NCBI RefSeq assembly: GCF_020640915.1
Contig: NZ_JADWDC010000010.1
Coordinates: 47,022 to 111,021 of the forward strand
DNA from: Waterburya agarophytonicola KI4
Lineage (GTDB): Bacteria; Cyanobacteriota; Cyanobacteriia; Cyanobacteriales; Xenococcaceae
Direction: 5' to 3'
Length of the DNA stretch: 64,000 bases
Made by a program: the position numbers and the translations under genes
Notes under the pieces: model-generated
What the model saw: only the letters and a program-made list of their open reading frames with translations
The model's database searches: none
Told to the model about the DNA's origin: nothing
Shown: in pieces, positions 18,660 through 28,728 of the stretch
Numbering within the stretch: position 1 is the first letter of the stretch
How the letters are laid out: every line of letters starts with the position of its first letter

Positions 18660-18780
18660 CTCTGGGGACTGCGACTCAGAAGCATTACTGCAAGGTTCGC
18701 AGTAACGTTAAGTAGTATCTTGGTAAAAAAAGTTACTGAGGTAAATTGCATAATCCATATTGGACAAATGCCTACTTAAA

Positions 18781-18804
18781 TCTATCTACAGAAACGTAGA
18801 TAGA
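18781..18804 (+). promoter_or_regulatory. Hairpin in the atp operon leader
   Basis: TCTATCTAC and GTAGATAGA pair perfectly over nine bases around the six-base loop AGAAAC. The hairpin ends 27 bases before the atp1 ATG. It may stabilise the long operon mRNA or control initiation; no T-run follows, so it is not a terminator. Confidence 0.5.
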
Positions 18805-18831
18805 GTCTAGTTGCAGTAACCAAAATCAAGA

Positions 18832-19308
18832 ATGGGTCAGCATTCGAGTAACGTAACTTTGTCTAATCAATCTCCCGAACCAGTACTAGTCCGAGAAGAG
18901 CAAATTGCCTCCCCTGATTCTAATTCTTTAGAGTCTCATGACCCAATGGCAGATTTTTATCAGCTACAGCGATCGTTGTTGTTGACTACCCTGGCATTGA
19001 CGGGAATATTTACTTTCCCCGTGTGGTATTTTTTCTCTCCTAATACTGCTTTCAACTACTTAGTTGGTGCAATTACAGGACTCGTATACTTGAAAATGTT
19101 AGCCAAAGACGTTGAACGCCTAGGTCAACAACGTCTCGGTGCTAAAGGATTGGGCATTTTTGTCATCCTGATATTAGTTGCCAGTAAATGGCAGCAATTG
19201 CACATTCTTCCTGTCTTTCTTGGATTTCTAACTTATAAACCAGCGATCGTGATCTACACTGTCAAATCAATCTTTTGGTCGGCAGAAAAATCAGAAAATG
19301 ACGCTTAA
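18832..19308 (+). CDS. atp1: ATP synthase accessory protein I (Atp1/AtpI-like)
   Basis: This 158-residue membrane protein is encoded first in the ATP synthase operon, the position of the assembly factor that helps c-ring formation in bacteria. The N-terminal ~45 residues are polar. Hydrophobic helices follow near SLLLTTLALTGIFTFPVWYF, AFNYLVGAITGLVYL and GIFVILILVASKW, and a weaker one near the end. Sequence conservation in this family is low, so the call leans on position and topology. Confidence 0.88.
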   Translation: MGQHSSNVTLSNQSPEPVLVREEQIASPDSNSLESHDPMADFYQLQRSLLLTTLALTGIFTFPVWYFFSPNTAFNYLVGAITGLVYLKMLAKDVERLGQQRLGAKGLGIFVILILVASKWQQLHILPVFLGFLTYKPAIVIYTVKSIFWSAEKSENDA

Positions 19309-19375
19309 AATTTAAGAGATTTTTAAAGAAACTACAAGAACAGTTTTAATTTAATGTTTTGTTCAATCTAGGCAT

Positions 19376-20119
19376 ATGGAAATTCTAGGTGCTTTGACTT
19401 TTCTAAATACTTATACCCTGGCAGAATTAGAAGTTGGCGAACATTTTCTTTGGAAAATCGGCAATTTCACAGTTCACGGACAGGTTTTTCTCAACTCTTG
19501 GATAGTAATAGGTCTTTTAGTAATAGCTTCTTTAGCTGCCACTAGAAATCTTCAAAAAATTCCTAGTGGTATCCAAAATTTTATGGAGTTTGTCCTAGAA
19601 TTTATCCGAGATTTAGTGAGAAATCAGATCGGAGAAAAAGAATATCGCGACTGGGTGCCTTTCATCGGCACTTTGTTTTTGTTCATTTTTGTGTCAAATT
19701 GGTCAGGTGCTTTGGTGCCGTGGAAACTTATTGAGTTGCCTTCTGGCGAACTAGCTGCTCCGACCAATGACATCAATACAACGGTGGCTCTAGCATTGCT
19801 TACTTCCTTAGCATATTTTTATGCTGGGTTGAAGAAAAAAGGATTAAGTTACTTCAAGCATTATATTGAACCAACTCCCGTCCTTCTTCCGATCGCAATA
19901 TTAGAAGACTTCACCAAACCTCTTTCTCTAAGTTTCCGTCTCTTTGGTAATATTCTTGCTGACGAACTAGTAGTTGCTGTATTAGTACTCTTAGTTCCGT
20001 TATTTATACCATTACCAGTTATGGCACTAGGTTTATTTACTAGTGCAATTCAAGCTTTAGTATTTGCCACCCTTGCGGGAGCATATATACACGAGGCTTT
20101 AGAAGATCACCACGATTAA
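19376..20119 (+). CDS. atpB: ATP synthase F0 subunit a
   Basis: This 247-residue membrane stator subunit forms the two proton half-channels against the c-ring. The essential arginine lies in the motif [15 protein letters not shown], the hallmark of subunit a. The ending [19 protein letters not shown] is also typical. Older cyanobacterial papers call this gene atpI. It follows atp1 after 67 bases. Confidence 0.97.
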   Translation: MEILGALTFLNTYTLAELEVGEHFLWKIGNFTVHGQVFLNSWIVIGLLVIASLAATRNLQKIPSGIQNFMEFVLEFIRDLVRNQIGEKEYRDWVPFIGTLFLFIFVSNWSGALVPWKLIELPSGELAAPTNDINTTVALALLTSLAYFYAGLKKKGLSYFKHYIEPTPVLLPIAILEDFTKPLSLSFRLFGNILADELVVAVLVLLVPLFIPLPVMALGLFTSAIQALVFATLAGAYIHEALEDHHD

Positions 20120-20129
20120 GAGGTTGATT

Positions 20130-20190
20130 TAGAAGTTAGACTACTTCTAGAATCTGTTTAAACGTTGAAGCATATTACTTGTATAGCTTC
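20130..20190 (+). promoter_or_regulatory. Two hairpins in the atpB-atpE spacer
   Basis: TAGAAGT/ACTTCTA (20130-20149) pairs perfectly over seven bases with a six-base spacer. GAAGC/GCTTC (20167-20190) forms a second, weaker stem. Both lie in the 118-base gap before atpE, where RNA processing or stabilising structures are often found because subunit c is needed in many copies. Confidence 0.45.
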
Positions 20191-20231
20191 ACTTCATTTT
20201 TAAGTTCTTTCAGTAAATTTAAAGTAGGTAA

Positions 20232-20477
<246 letters not shown>

Positions 20478-20484
20478 ATTTTTC

Positions 20485-20520
20485 AATCTATAGAGGTGTT
20501 AACTGGCATCTCTATAGATT
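20485..20520 (+). promoter_or_regulatory. Strong 14-bp hairpin just after atpE
   Basis: AATCTATAGAGGTG and CATCTCTATAGATT pair over 14 bases (one G-U) around an eight-base loop. The hairpin starts seven bases after the atpE stop and ends 31 bases before the next gene. There is no strong T-run, so partial termination or 3' protection of the atpE message is more likely than full termination. Confidence 0.65.
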
Positions 20521-20551
20521 TGATTGTTCAATCCAATTTGACCTATAAAAA

Positions 20552-20983
20552 ATGTTTGATTTTGATGCGACTTTGCCTTTGATGGCAGTACAGTTTTTGC
20601 TGTTGACAGCACTGTTAAACGCAGTATTTTATAAGCCATTAATGAAGGTGCTGGATGAACGAGAAGATTTTCTTCGTAGTGGCGATACTGGTTCTAAGGA
20701 TAAATTAGCCAAGGCAGAAAGCATAGTCAAAGAATATGAGAAACAAATAGCCGAAGCACGTCGGGAATCTCAAAATTCGATCCAAAAAGCTCAAGCAGAA
20801 GCCAAGGAAATTACTGCAACCAATATAGCAGCAGCCCAACAAGAGGTTCAATCTCAAAGAGAAGCAGCAACTCAAGAAATAGAGCAGCAGAAAGCAACAG
20901 CTTTTGCCACTTTAGAGCAGCAAGTAGATTCTCTTTCTCGTCAAATCTTAGAAAAAATACTCGACCCAGAATTAATTAAATAA
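20552..20983 (+). CDS. atpF2: ATP synthase F0 subunit b'
   Basis: This 143-residue peripheral-stalk subunit is one of the two different b-type subunits found in photosynthetic bacteria. A single N-terminal membrane helix ([20 protein letters not shown]) is followed by [13 protein letters not shown] and a long Glu/Gln/Ala-rich coiled coil. It has no lipid-addition Cys. Older cyanobacterial naming is atpG. It is shorter than subunit b encoded next, as expected. Confidence 0.95.
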   Translation: MFDFDATLPLMAVQFLLLTALLNAVFYKPLMKVLDEREDFLRSGDTGSKDKLAKAESIVKEYEKQIAEARRESQNSIQKAQAEAKEITATNIAAAQQEVQSQREAATQEIEQQKATAFATLEQQVDSLSRQILEKILDPELIK

Positions 20984-21038
20984 AACTGATTAAAAGCGGT
21001 CATAAAATGAAAAAAATAACAAAACTTAAGATCTGGGT

Positions 21039-21575
21039 ATGATAGAGACTTTATTATTTCTAGCAGCAGCGCACTCAGAGGTTGAAAGTGGTTTTGGTTT
21101 AAATTTAAACATATTTGAAACTAACCTAATTAACCTTACACTTCTAGTAGGAATATTAGTTTACTTTGGTAAACCAGTCCTCACGAATGTTTTGAGCGAA
21201 AGACGTTCAAAAATTGCCGAGCAAATTAAAGCAGTCGAGCAGAAGCAAAAGCAAGCTGAAGTTACCCTAGCAAAAGAACAGAAAAAGTTAGAAGAAGCTC
21301 AGGCGATAGCAGCACAAATTCGCTCTGATGCAACTACTAACGCTCAAAAAGCAAGAGAAACCATCTTAGCTCAAGGGGAAAAAGAAGTTCAACGCCTGAA
21401 GGAAATGGCAGGTAAAGACCTTAGTTCCGAGCAAGAAAAAGCGATCGCTCAATTAAGAGAGCGTGTTGTAGCTTTATCCCTAGAGAAAGCAAGTTCCCAG
21501 ATTGGAACTCTACTCAACGACGAAGCACAACGCAAACTGATTGACAATAGCATCGCTAAATTAGGAGGTCAATAA
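21039..21575 (+). CDS. atpF: ATP synthase F0 subunit b
   Basis: This 178-residue peripheral-stalk subunit has a membrane anchor near residues 29-48 ([19 protein letters not shown]). The long coiled coil [13 protein letters not shown] onward pairs with b'. The C-terminus binds delta. It is preceded by b' and overlaps nothing; only two bases separate its stop from the delta start, suggesting translational coupling. Confidence 0.96.
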   Translation: MIETLLFLAAAHSEVESGFGLNLNIFETNLINLTLLVGILVYFGKPVLTNVLSERRSKIAEQIKAVEQKQKQAEVTLAKEQKKLEEAQAIAAQIRSDATTNAQKARETILAQGEKEVQRLKEMAGKDLSSEQEKAIAQLRERVVALSLEKASSQIGTLLNDEAQRKLIDNSIAKLGGQ

Positions 21576-21577
21576 TT

Positions 21578-22129
21578 ATGAGTGGAACTTTAGTCAGCAG
21601 TCAGATTGGCGAACCATATGCTCAGGCATTAATGTCCTTGGCACAGCAAAACGACTTAACTAATCAGTTTGGCGATGCTTTTCGTTCTCTAAGCTCTCTT
21701 TTAACAGAATCACAGGAGTTTAAAGACTTTGTTCTCAATCCTGTGATCAAAGGAGAAGATAAAAAAGCGGTCTTAAAGCAAGTAATGGGTAACGACGCAA
21801 ATCCTTACTTAATTAACTTTATGATGCTATTGGTTGACAAAAGACGGATTGTCTTTCTTGAGTCAATTGTAGAGCAGTATCTTAACTTGCTGCGCAAGCT
21901 CAATAAAACCGTTTTGGCAGAAGTTACTTCGGCAACAGAATTAAACGAAGAACAAAGAAATGGCTTGGTTGAGAAAGTAAAAGGGATCTCCAACGCCCGT
22001 GATGTAGAGCTGAGATCTACTGTTGATCCCAGTTTAATTGGCGGGGTAATTATCAAAGTAGGCTCTAAAGTAATTGATGCTAGTCTTCGCGGACAACTAC
22101 GTCGCATTAGTATTAGCCTCAACCAATAG
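21578..22129 (+). CDS. atpH: ATP synthase F1 subunit delta
   Basis: This 183-residue subunit connects the top of the alpha3beta3 head to the b/b' stalk. It has the N-terminal helical domain ([13 protein letters not shown]) and the C-terminal signature block [26 protein letters not shown]. The start is two bases after atpF. Older cyanobacterial naming is atpD. Confidence 0.96.
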   Translation: MSGTLVSSQIGEPYAQALMSLAQQNDLTNQFGDAFRSLSSLLTESQEFKDFVLNPVIKGEDKKAVLKQVMGNDANPYLINFMMLLVDKRRIVFLESIVEQYLNLLRKLNKTVLAEVTSATELNEEQRNGLVEKVKGISNARDVELRSTVDPSLIGGVIIKVGSKVIDASLRGQLRRISISLNQ

Positions 22130-22188
22130 TCGACCAAGCATAATTTCGATAACAATTGTAAAGTAAATCAAGAATAATTAATCATTAA

Positions 22189-23712
<1,524 letters not shown>

Positions 23713-23716
23713 CTAT

Positions 23717-23817
23717 AAAGGGAAAAGGGGAAAGGTTAAAGGGAAAGGTTGAGTAAGTTTCTTATCCCTTTCCTCTACTCTTTATCCTTCATCCTTTATC
23801 CTTCATCCTTTAAGATT
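23717..23817 (+). repeat. Purine-then-pyrimidine spacer with tandem 14-bp repeats
   Basis: The atpA-gamma gap has an AAAGGG-rich first half and a CTTTCC-rich second half, so it can fold back on itself. The second half holds two exact tandem copies of CTTTATCCTTCATC (23780-23793 and 23794-23807) and the start of a third. Copy number is probably variable between strains. Confidence 0.7.
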
Positions 23818-24768
23818 ATGGCTAATTTAAAAGCGATTCGCGATCGCATCGCGTCGGTAAAAAATACTAAAAAAATCACTGAAGCAATGCGCTTGGTGGC
23901 TGCAGCTAAAGTTCGTCGCGCACAAGAGCAAGTAAACTCTACTCGTCCTTTTGCAGATAGTTTGGCGCAGGTTCTTTATAACATTCAAGGCAAACTTCAG
24001 TTTGAAGATGTCGATCTACCTTTATTTCAACAAAGAGAAGTTAAAAAAGTAGCTTTGGTAGTCGTTAGTGGCGATCGCGGTTTGTGCGGTGGCTACAACG
24101 CTAATGTCATTCGTCGTGCTGAAATTAGAGCCAAAGAATTAACGGCACAAGGTATTGAATATACCTATGTCATAGTTGGTAAAAAAGCAGTTCAGTACTT
24201 TACCAACGAACTACGCAACGCTCCTACAGAAAAGACTTTTACTGGTTTAGAACAAATTCCTACTGCGCCTGAAGCCGCCGAAATTGGCGATGAGCTATTA
24301 TCTCTTTTCTTGGCTGATGAAGTAGACAAAGTAGAACTTATTTACACTAAGTTTGTTTCTCTTATTGCTTCTAAACCCGTGATTCAGACTTTGATGCCTT
24401 TGACCACTCAGGGATTGGCAGTCAAAGATGATGAGATCTTTCGTTTAACTACTAAAGGGGGTCAATTTGGTGTAGAAAGAGATAGTGTAACCTCAAAAGT
24501 AGAAGAATATCCCAAAGATACAATCTTTGAACAAGATCCCGTACAAATCTTGGATGCTTTACTACCTTTGTATCTCAATAACCAAATTTTGCGCTCTTTA
24601 CAAGAAGCAGCAGCTAGTGAACTTGCAGCACGGATGACTGCAATGAACAATGCTAGTGAAAATGCGAGCGAGTTAATGGGTAATTTAACTATGTCTTATA
24701 ACAAAGCAAGACAAGCAGCAATTACTCAAGAACTTTCTGAGGTAGTTGCAGGTGCTAACGCTCTGTAA
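23818..24768 (+). CDS. atpG: ATP synthase F1 subunit gamma
   Basis: This is the 316-residue central rotor shaft. The start [11 protein letters not shown] at 23818 fits all cyanobacterial gamma subunits. An in-frame upstream extension of 23 codons reads through the repeat and is not credible. The N- and C-terminal helices ([19 protein letters not shown] and [30 protein letters not shown]) form the shaft. A ~30-residue insert near 195-230 is the position of the phototroph regulatory region. Older naming is atpC. Confidence 0.96.
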   Translation: MANLKAIRDRIASVKNTKKITEAMRLVAAAKVRRAQEQVNSTRPFADSLAQVLYNIQGKLQFEDVDLPLFQQREVKKVALVVVSGDRGLCGGYNANVIRRAEIRAKELTAQGIEYTYVIVGKKAVQYFTNELRNAPTEKTFTGLEQIPTAPEAAEIGDELLSLFLADEVDKVELIYTKFVSLIASKPVIQTLMPLTTQGLAVKDDEIFRLTTKGGQFGVERDSVTSKVEEYPKDTIFEQDPVQILDALLPLYLNNQILRSLQEAAASELAARMTAMNNASENASELMGNLTMSYNKARQAAITQELSEVVAGANAL

Positions 24769-24807
24769 TATAACTGTTGGCTTCGATTAATTGAAATTGA
24801 TTATTTT

Positions 24808-24839
24808 AAACGTCTGGAACTTTTTTAGACGTTTTTTTT
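24808..24839 (+). terminator. Rho-independent terminator of the atp operon
   Basis: AAACGTCT and AGACGTTT pair over eight bases around an 11-base loop and run into an eight-T tract. It lies 39 bases after the gamma stop and closes the operon. Confidence 0.88.
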
Positions 24840-25006
24840 GTTTATGGGAGGTAAAACTGTCTATTCAGGAGATGAAGAGAACTTTGTAGACATCAAAATC
24901 TACCTGAATTTAGTATCTATGAAGTTACGAAAAAATGAGACGGAGTATTGTAAAAAAAGGATTGTGTTATCTCTATGATGAATTGTTCGATCGCCAGCTA
25001 TAGAAA

Positions 25007-25285
25007 TTATAATCGCGGACGAGAGTCACTACAAAAATCTCTAGTGGCTTGCTCGGATGTTGCTATTTCTTCTAACTTTGCTAATTGGCGATTGTTAATT
25101 TTTAACTCTGTCATTACTTTGATTTTATCCAGAGCCTCAGATTTGTCATCCATTTGGTGGAGATATCCGCATACTAGCTGAGTAAAATCATTATCTGGCA
25201 TTCCTACTTCAGAAGCACGAGAAATAGCAGTACCTTGACAAAGAATTGTTAGTGTAACAGTAGACAAACACAATATTTTTTTCAT
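25007..25285 (-). CDS. Small secreted protein, unknown
   Basis: This 92-residue protein, read from the ATG at 25285, has a clear signal peptide. MKK is followed by a hydrophobic core (ILCLSTVTLTILC) and a probable cleavage after SRA. The mature ~68 residues contain two Cys and helix-forming segments (LVCGYLHQMDDKSEALDKIK, then LAKLEEIATSEQATRDFC). I do not recognise the family. A longer frame upstream has no support. The two cysteines, 50 residues apart, could form a disulfide in the periplasm. Confidence 0.65.
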   Translation of the reverse strand: MKKILCLSTVTLTILCQGTAISRASEVGMPDNDFTQLVCGYLHQMDDKSEALDKIKVMTELKINNRQLAKLEEIATSEQATRDFCSDSRPRL

Positions 25286-25416
25286 AGTCGATAGTTTAGA
25301 TATTTGGCTAATACTTTTATTCGGATTTTTTTTACAAAATGTGAGAAAAATAAAACTTTGAAAAAGTGTTGTGATTGAAAACAGCACTTTTTCAATTCTT
25401 TTTCAATTAAATATAT

Positions 25417-26406
25417 TTAGTCAGGATTATAGATAGTAGTTACCATCACTAAAGCTGCTCCTTGTAGGACAAGATCGTCTCCTGTAGAGATAGTTCCAGT
25501 AACAGAAGTGTCTCCTTGATTAACGTAATCAGAAACATCAAAAGTATCAAAATCTACGCCATAAATGTTACTAGCTTGACTAGTATTAATTGAAGAATTA
25601 AATTGATTCTCTAATGGATTATAAGTATCGCTTAAGGTATTCCCATTAAAAGCAAAAGACTCATTGACACCGCTCAAAGAAGAATCTCCTTCCCAAAGCA
25701 GCATAGAAAACTTAGCGATAGGATCTGTTGCAACTTGGATTCCATTTAAAGTATAGTCAATAGTTTGATTGCGAGAAGATTTTAAGCCTTCATAAAGTTT
25801 AATGGTATTTATTTTATTGTTTTCAAGAGTTGGATCTTCATAAATAACTACTAAAGACCATCCAGACAAGACTCCTTGAAAGTCGCAATAGTAGGAATAG
25901 TTGTTAGTGTTGTCTACTGCTAAATCACTAAATTGATAACTACCATTACCTTTTTGGGCAATTATGTTCGTGACATCTTTTACTCCTTGAAAATGATAAT
26001 ATTCATCATCTCCGTAATTAGGGTCTGAAACAAATATTGACGAAGTATAAGTTTTATCGGCAGTTAATGATGTTCCATCAAACGTAATTTGACTATCAAT
26101 ATTTTCCCCTGAACCAGCCCAATAAAGATAAGCTTTCTGAACAGTTGCACCGCTAGGAAGATGGGAGAGAGAAGCAGTAGAACTACTATTTAAACTACAG
26201 GCATTAATATCATCGGGATTGCTTCTGAGAGTACCGCCTGTAACTGTATAATTAATTTTTCCAGTAAAATTTTTTGTCCCCGTCAAGCTATCAGCCATTG
26301 CCTTAGGTGGAATCAGACAATAACCTAGAGAAAATAATATTAAGCTACTGATTTTCAGTAAATTTTTATTTGAGGATTGGAAGTAAACAAGTAAATTAAA
26401 CATCAT
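25417..26406 (-). CDS. Secreted beta-rich protein, unknown
   Basis: About 329 residues with an N-terminal signal sequence: a hydrophobic stretch LLKISSLILFSLGYCLIPP ends in KAMADS, with likely cleavage after AMA. The mature part is rich in Asn, Ser, Thr, Gly and Asp and looks all-beta. Segments such as KAYLYWAGSG, GNGSYQFSDLAVDN and GWSLVVIYED recur in bacterial surface or exported proteins whose function is not known to me. No C-terminal sorting domain or anchor is visible. A start at 26451 is possible but lacks a ribosome-binding site. It may belong to the outer surface or matrix. Confidence 0.65.
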   Translation of the reverse strand: MMFNLLVYFQSSNKNLLKISSLILFSLGYCLIPPKAMADSLTGTKNFTGKINYTVTGGTLRSNPDDINACSLNSSSTASLSHLPSGATVQKAYLYWAGSGENIDSQITFDGTSLTADKTYTSSIFVSDPNYGDDEYYHFQGVKDVTNIIAQKGNGSYQFSDLAVDNTNNYSYYCDFQGVLSGWSLVVIYEDPTLENNKINTIKLYEGLKSSRNQTIDYTLNGIQVATDPIAKFSMLLWEGDSSLSGVNESFAFNGNTLSDTYNPLENQFNSSINTSQASNIYGVDFDTFDVSDYVNQGDTSVTGTISTGDDLVLQGAALVMVTTIYNPD

Positions 26407-26739
26407 TGTATTTATATGTAAATTTGAATCAATTAAGAGTTTCAATATCATTAATAAATAATGAAAAAATACTATCTATATAATTATCAAAAGAGTATTG
26501 AAGCTATATAGTATATTACTTCCTGTTCTATGGAAATGACTACGGTATTTCTTGGGAATTACATTTTAAGAATATTTAAAGATCGAAGTGCTTTTATAAA
26601 GATAATGTAATTTAAAACCTCAGAAACCAAGTAATCGTACTTTGCAATTCACTACACCTAGTAACGGTAAATACTGAGAGTAAAAGATTTGAGCAATAAT
26701 TTCCTAGAGTTATAATCATGTGAAACTTGATCGACAGCC

Positions 26740-28134
26740 TTAGGATAAATTGCTCATTTTTTCTAAATCCAGTACCTGGGCTAATTGCTGTTCATCCATC
26801 AGATTTTCTTCCAAGACGATCGCTCTAATAGATTTACCCGTCTCTAACGACTTTTTCGCTACATCCGCAGCCTTGAGATAGCCAATGTGAGTATTCAAAG
26901 CTGTTACCAAAGCCAAACTACTTTCAGCATAAGACAAACAGCGATCGCGACGAGCGGTAATTCCTGCCAAACAACGCTTACTCAAGCTATCGATAGTGTT
27001 ACCCAAAATCTCGATACTATGAATTAAATCGTAGGCAATTAAAGGCATCATTACGTTTAATTCCAATTGTCCTGCTTGGGCGGCAAAAGCGATCGCCGTA
27101 TCGTAACCTATGACTTGAAAACAGACCATTGAAGTCATTTCTGCCATTACAGGGTTGTATTTCCCTGGCATAATCGAGGATCCTGGCTGCACTGCGGGTA
27201 GTTGTATTTCTTTGAATCCCGTTTGAGGTCCAGAATCCATTAATCTTAAATCGTGGGAAATTTTGATCAAATCTTGAACTAGATTGCGTAAGCTTCCAGA
27301 TACATTGACAAATGGACTCATACTCTGCATTGCTGCCATTAAGTGTGGTGCTGGTTGTAAAGGCTTATTAATAAACTCCCCCAATAATTCCGCAGCGCGA
27401 TCGCGATATTGGGGATGGGTATTTAATCCCGTCCCCGTGGCACTTCCTCCCAAACCCAATTGATAAAGATCTGTAGCTGCATTGGTAATTCTTTGCTTGT
27501 GATCTTTTAATATTTGCGCCCAAGCTTTAAATCCCTCACCGAGACGCACGGGGACGGCATCCTGCATATGAGTGCGCCCCGACTTAACAATGTCTTGAAA
27601 TTCTTCTGCTTTAGTAGTGGTAGCAGCGATCGCACTATCGAGAGCGGGATATAAGATTTTGTCTAAAGCTAATAATGCCCCCACTCTAATCGCCGTGGGA
27701 ATGACATCATTAGTAGACTGACCGTAATTTACGTGGTCATTGGGACTGACTCGCTGATAATTGCCTTTTTCATCCCCCAGAATTTCTAATGCCCGATTTG
27801 CCAAGACTTCATTAACATTCATATGATGAGATGTTCCCGCACCAGCTTGATAGACATCTACCACAAACTGATCTCGCAGCTTACCCCCTAATATCTCATC
27901 CGCAGCTTGGACAATTACTTGACTAATTTGGGGATCGATACAGCCCAATTCTCCGTTAGCGATCGCTGTAGCTTTTTTAATTAAAACACAAGCATCAACA
28001 TAAGTTGCCAGAGGCTTGATACCACTGATCGGAAAATTTTCTGTAGCTCTTAAGGTCTGAATGCCATAATATACATCGCTGGGAATTTCTTTTGACCCCA
28101 TCGAATCTTTTTCGGTACGATAATTATTTGTCAT
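26740..28134 (-). CDS. aspA: Aspartate ammonia-lyase
   Basis: This enzyme reversibly converts aspartate to fumarate and ammonia. The 464-residue protein belongs to the fumarase/aspartase class; the signature loop is GSSIMPGKYNPVMAE. The block AGAGTSHHMNVNEVLANRALE and GQLELNVMMPLIAYDL favour aspartase over fumarase. The loop has Tyr where most members have Val. The start at 28134 is chosen because the longer frame would overlap the upstream secreted-protein gene. A gap of 288 bases (26452-26739) after it holds AT-rich DNA with nothing recognisable. Confidence 0.88.
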   Translation of the reverse strand: MTNNYRTEKDSMGSKEIPSDVYYGIQTLRATENFPISGIKPLATYVDACVLIKKATAIANGELGCIDPQISQVIVQAADEILGGKLRDQFVVDVYQAGAGTSHHMNVNEVLANRALEILGDEKGNYQRVSPNDHVNYGQSTNDVIPTAIRVGALLALDKILYPALDSAIAATTTKAEEFQDIVKSGRTHMQDAVPVRLGEGFKAWAQILKDHKQRITNAATDLYQLGLGGSATGTGLNTHPQYRDRAAELLGEFINKPLQPAPHLMAAMQSMSPFVNVSGSLRNLVQDLIKISHDLRLMDSGPQTGFKEIQLPAVQPGSSIMPGKYNPVMAEMTSMVCFQVIGYDTAIAFAAQAGQLELNVMMPLIAYDLIHSIEILGNTIDSLSKRCLAGITARRDRCLSYAESSLALVTALNTHIGYLKAADVAKKSLETGKSIRAIVLEENLMDEQQLAQVLDLEKMSNLS

Positions 28135-28202
28135 CTCAAGTTTTCTACAGATATTTTCCCCAAAACTTAAGATACACCAATATGGCTGATTGTAAAAACA
28201 AC

Positions 28203-28541
28203 TCAATATTGACAAACATCTTCCATAATTTCAATTTGAGAAATAGTTTCAGGTTGTTCTTTTAGACACAATTCTGATAATTCTTCGCTTAATTCTGATA
28301 ATTCTTGACCGACTTGGACAATTTCTTGACTTACTTCTTCAATAGAGTTGCCATCTAATTCTTCTGTAATATCATTCAATCCTTCTGGAGAGATGTCCAA
28401 GCACTTTCCCTCAACGCGCAGATAGGTTTCATAGGGACAACCATTTTCCATAGTTGCAGCATAATTTGCAAATAAAGGTACGCACAATGCAACCAACGGT
28501 AAGGTAATTCTAATATTATTACTTTTTTCTTGACTAAGCAT
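28203..28541 (-). CDS. Small exported acidic protein, unknown
   Basis: This 112-residue protein has a good ribosome-binding site (GAGG eight bases before the ATG). A hydrophobic N-terminal stretch IRITLPLVALCVPLFANYA looks like a signal peptide. The mature part contains four Cys (NGCPYE, GKCLD, SELCL, EDVCQY) and a strongly acidic heptad-like segment (EEVSQEIVQVGQELSELSEELSEL) that could form a coiled coil. No family is recognised. It lies 68 bases upstream of aspA on the same strand. Confidence 0.6.
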   Translation of the reverse strand: MLSQEKSNNIRITLPLVALCVPLFANYAATMENGCPYETYLRVEGKCLDISPEGLNDITEELDGNSIEEVSQEIVQVGQELSELSEELSELCLKEQPETISQIEIMEDVCQY

Positions 28542-28647
28542 ATCATCAACCTCGGTCTAACACCTTGCTCTGTAGTTGCCTACTCTTATAACTGTGATTG
28601 ATAATGGCTTATTTTGCTTTAATTTAGATCGCAAATAATTGTGATCC

Positions 28648-28673
28648 AAAAAAAAATGCCTCGATGGAGACAT
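28648..28673 (-). terminator. Terminator of glgP
   Basis: On the minus strand ATGTCTC and GAGGCAT pair over seven bases (one G-U) around CATC and run into nine T residues. It lies 55 bases past the glgP stop codon and before the secreted-protein gene. Confidence 0.8.
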
Positions 28674-28728
28674 CTAAATATAGATACTTAAATAAATAAA
28701 TGAAGATTGAGTATCTAATTTATATTTA

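Noticed and set aside
18484..18705. 73-codon plus-strand frame before atp1
   Set aside because: Basic, low-complexity composition, overlaps the predicted atp promoter, no ribosome-binding site and no recognisable family.
23749..23817. Longer N-terminus for the ATP synthase gamma subunit
   Set aside because: The extra 23 residues come from the pyrimidine-rich tandem repeat and the normal start MANLKAI matches the family.
28137..28215. Longer N-terminus for AspA
   Set aside because: It would overlap the 3' end of the upstream small secreted protein and is not part of the aspartase fold.
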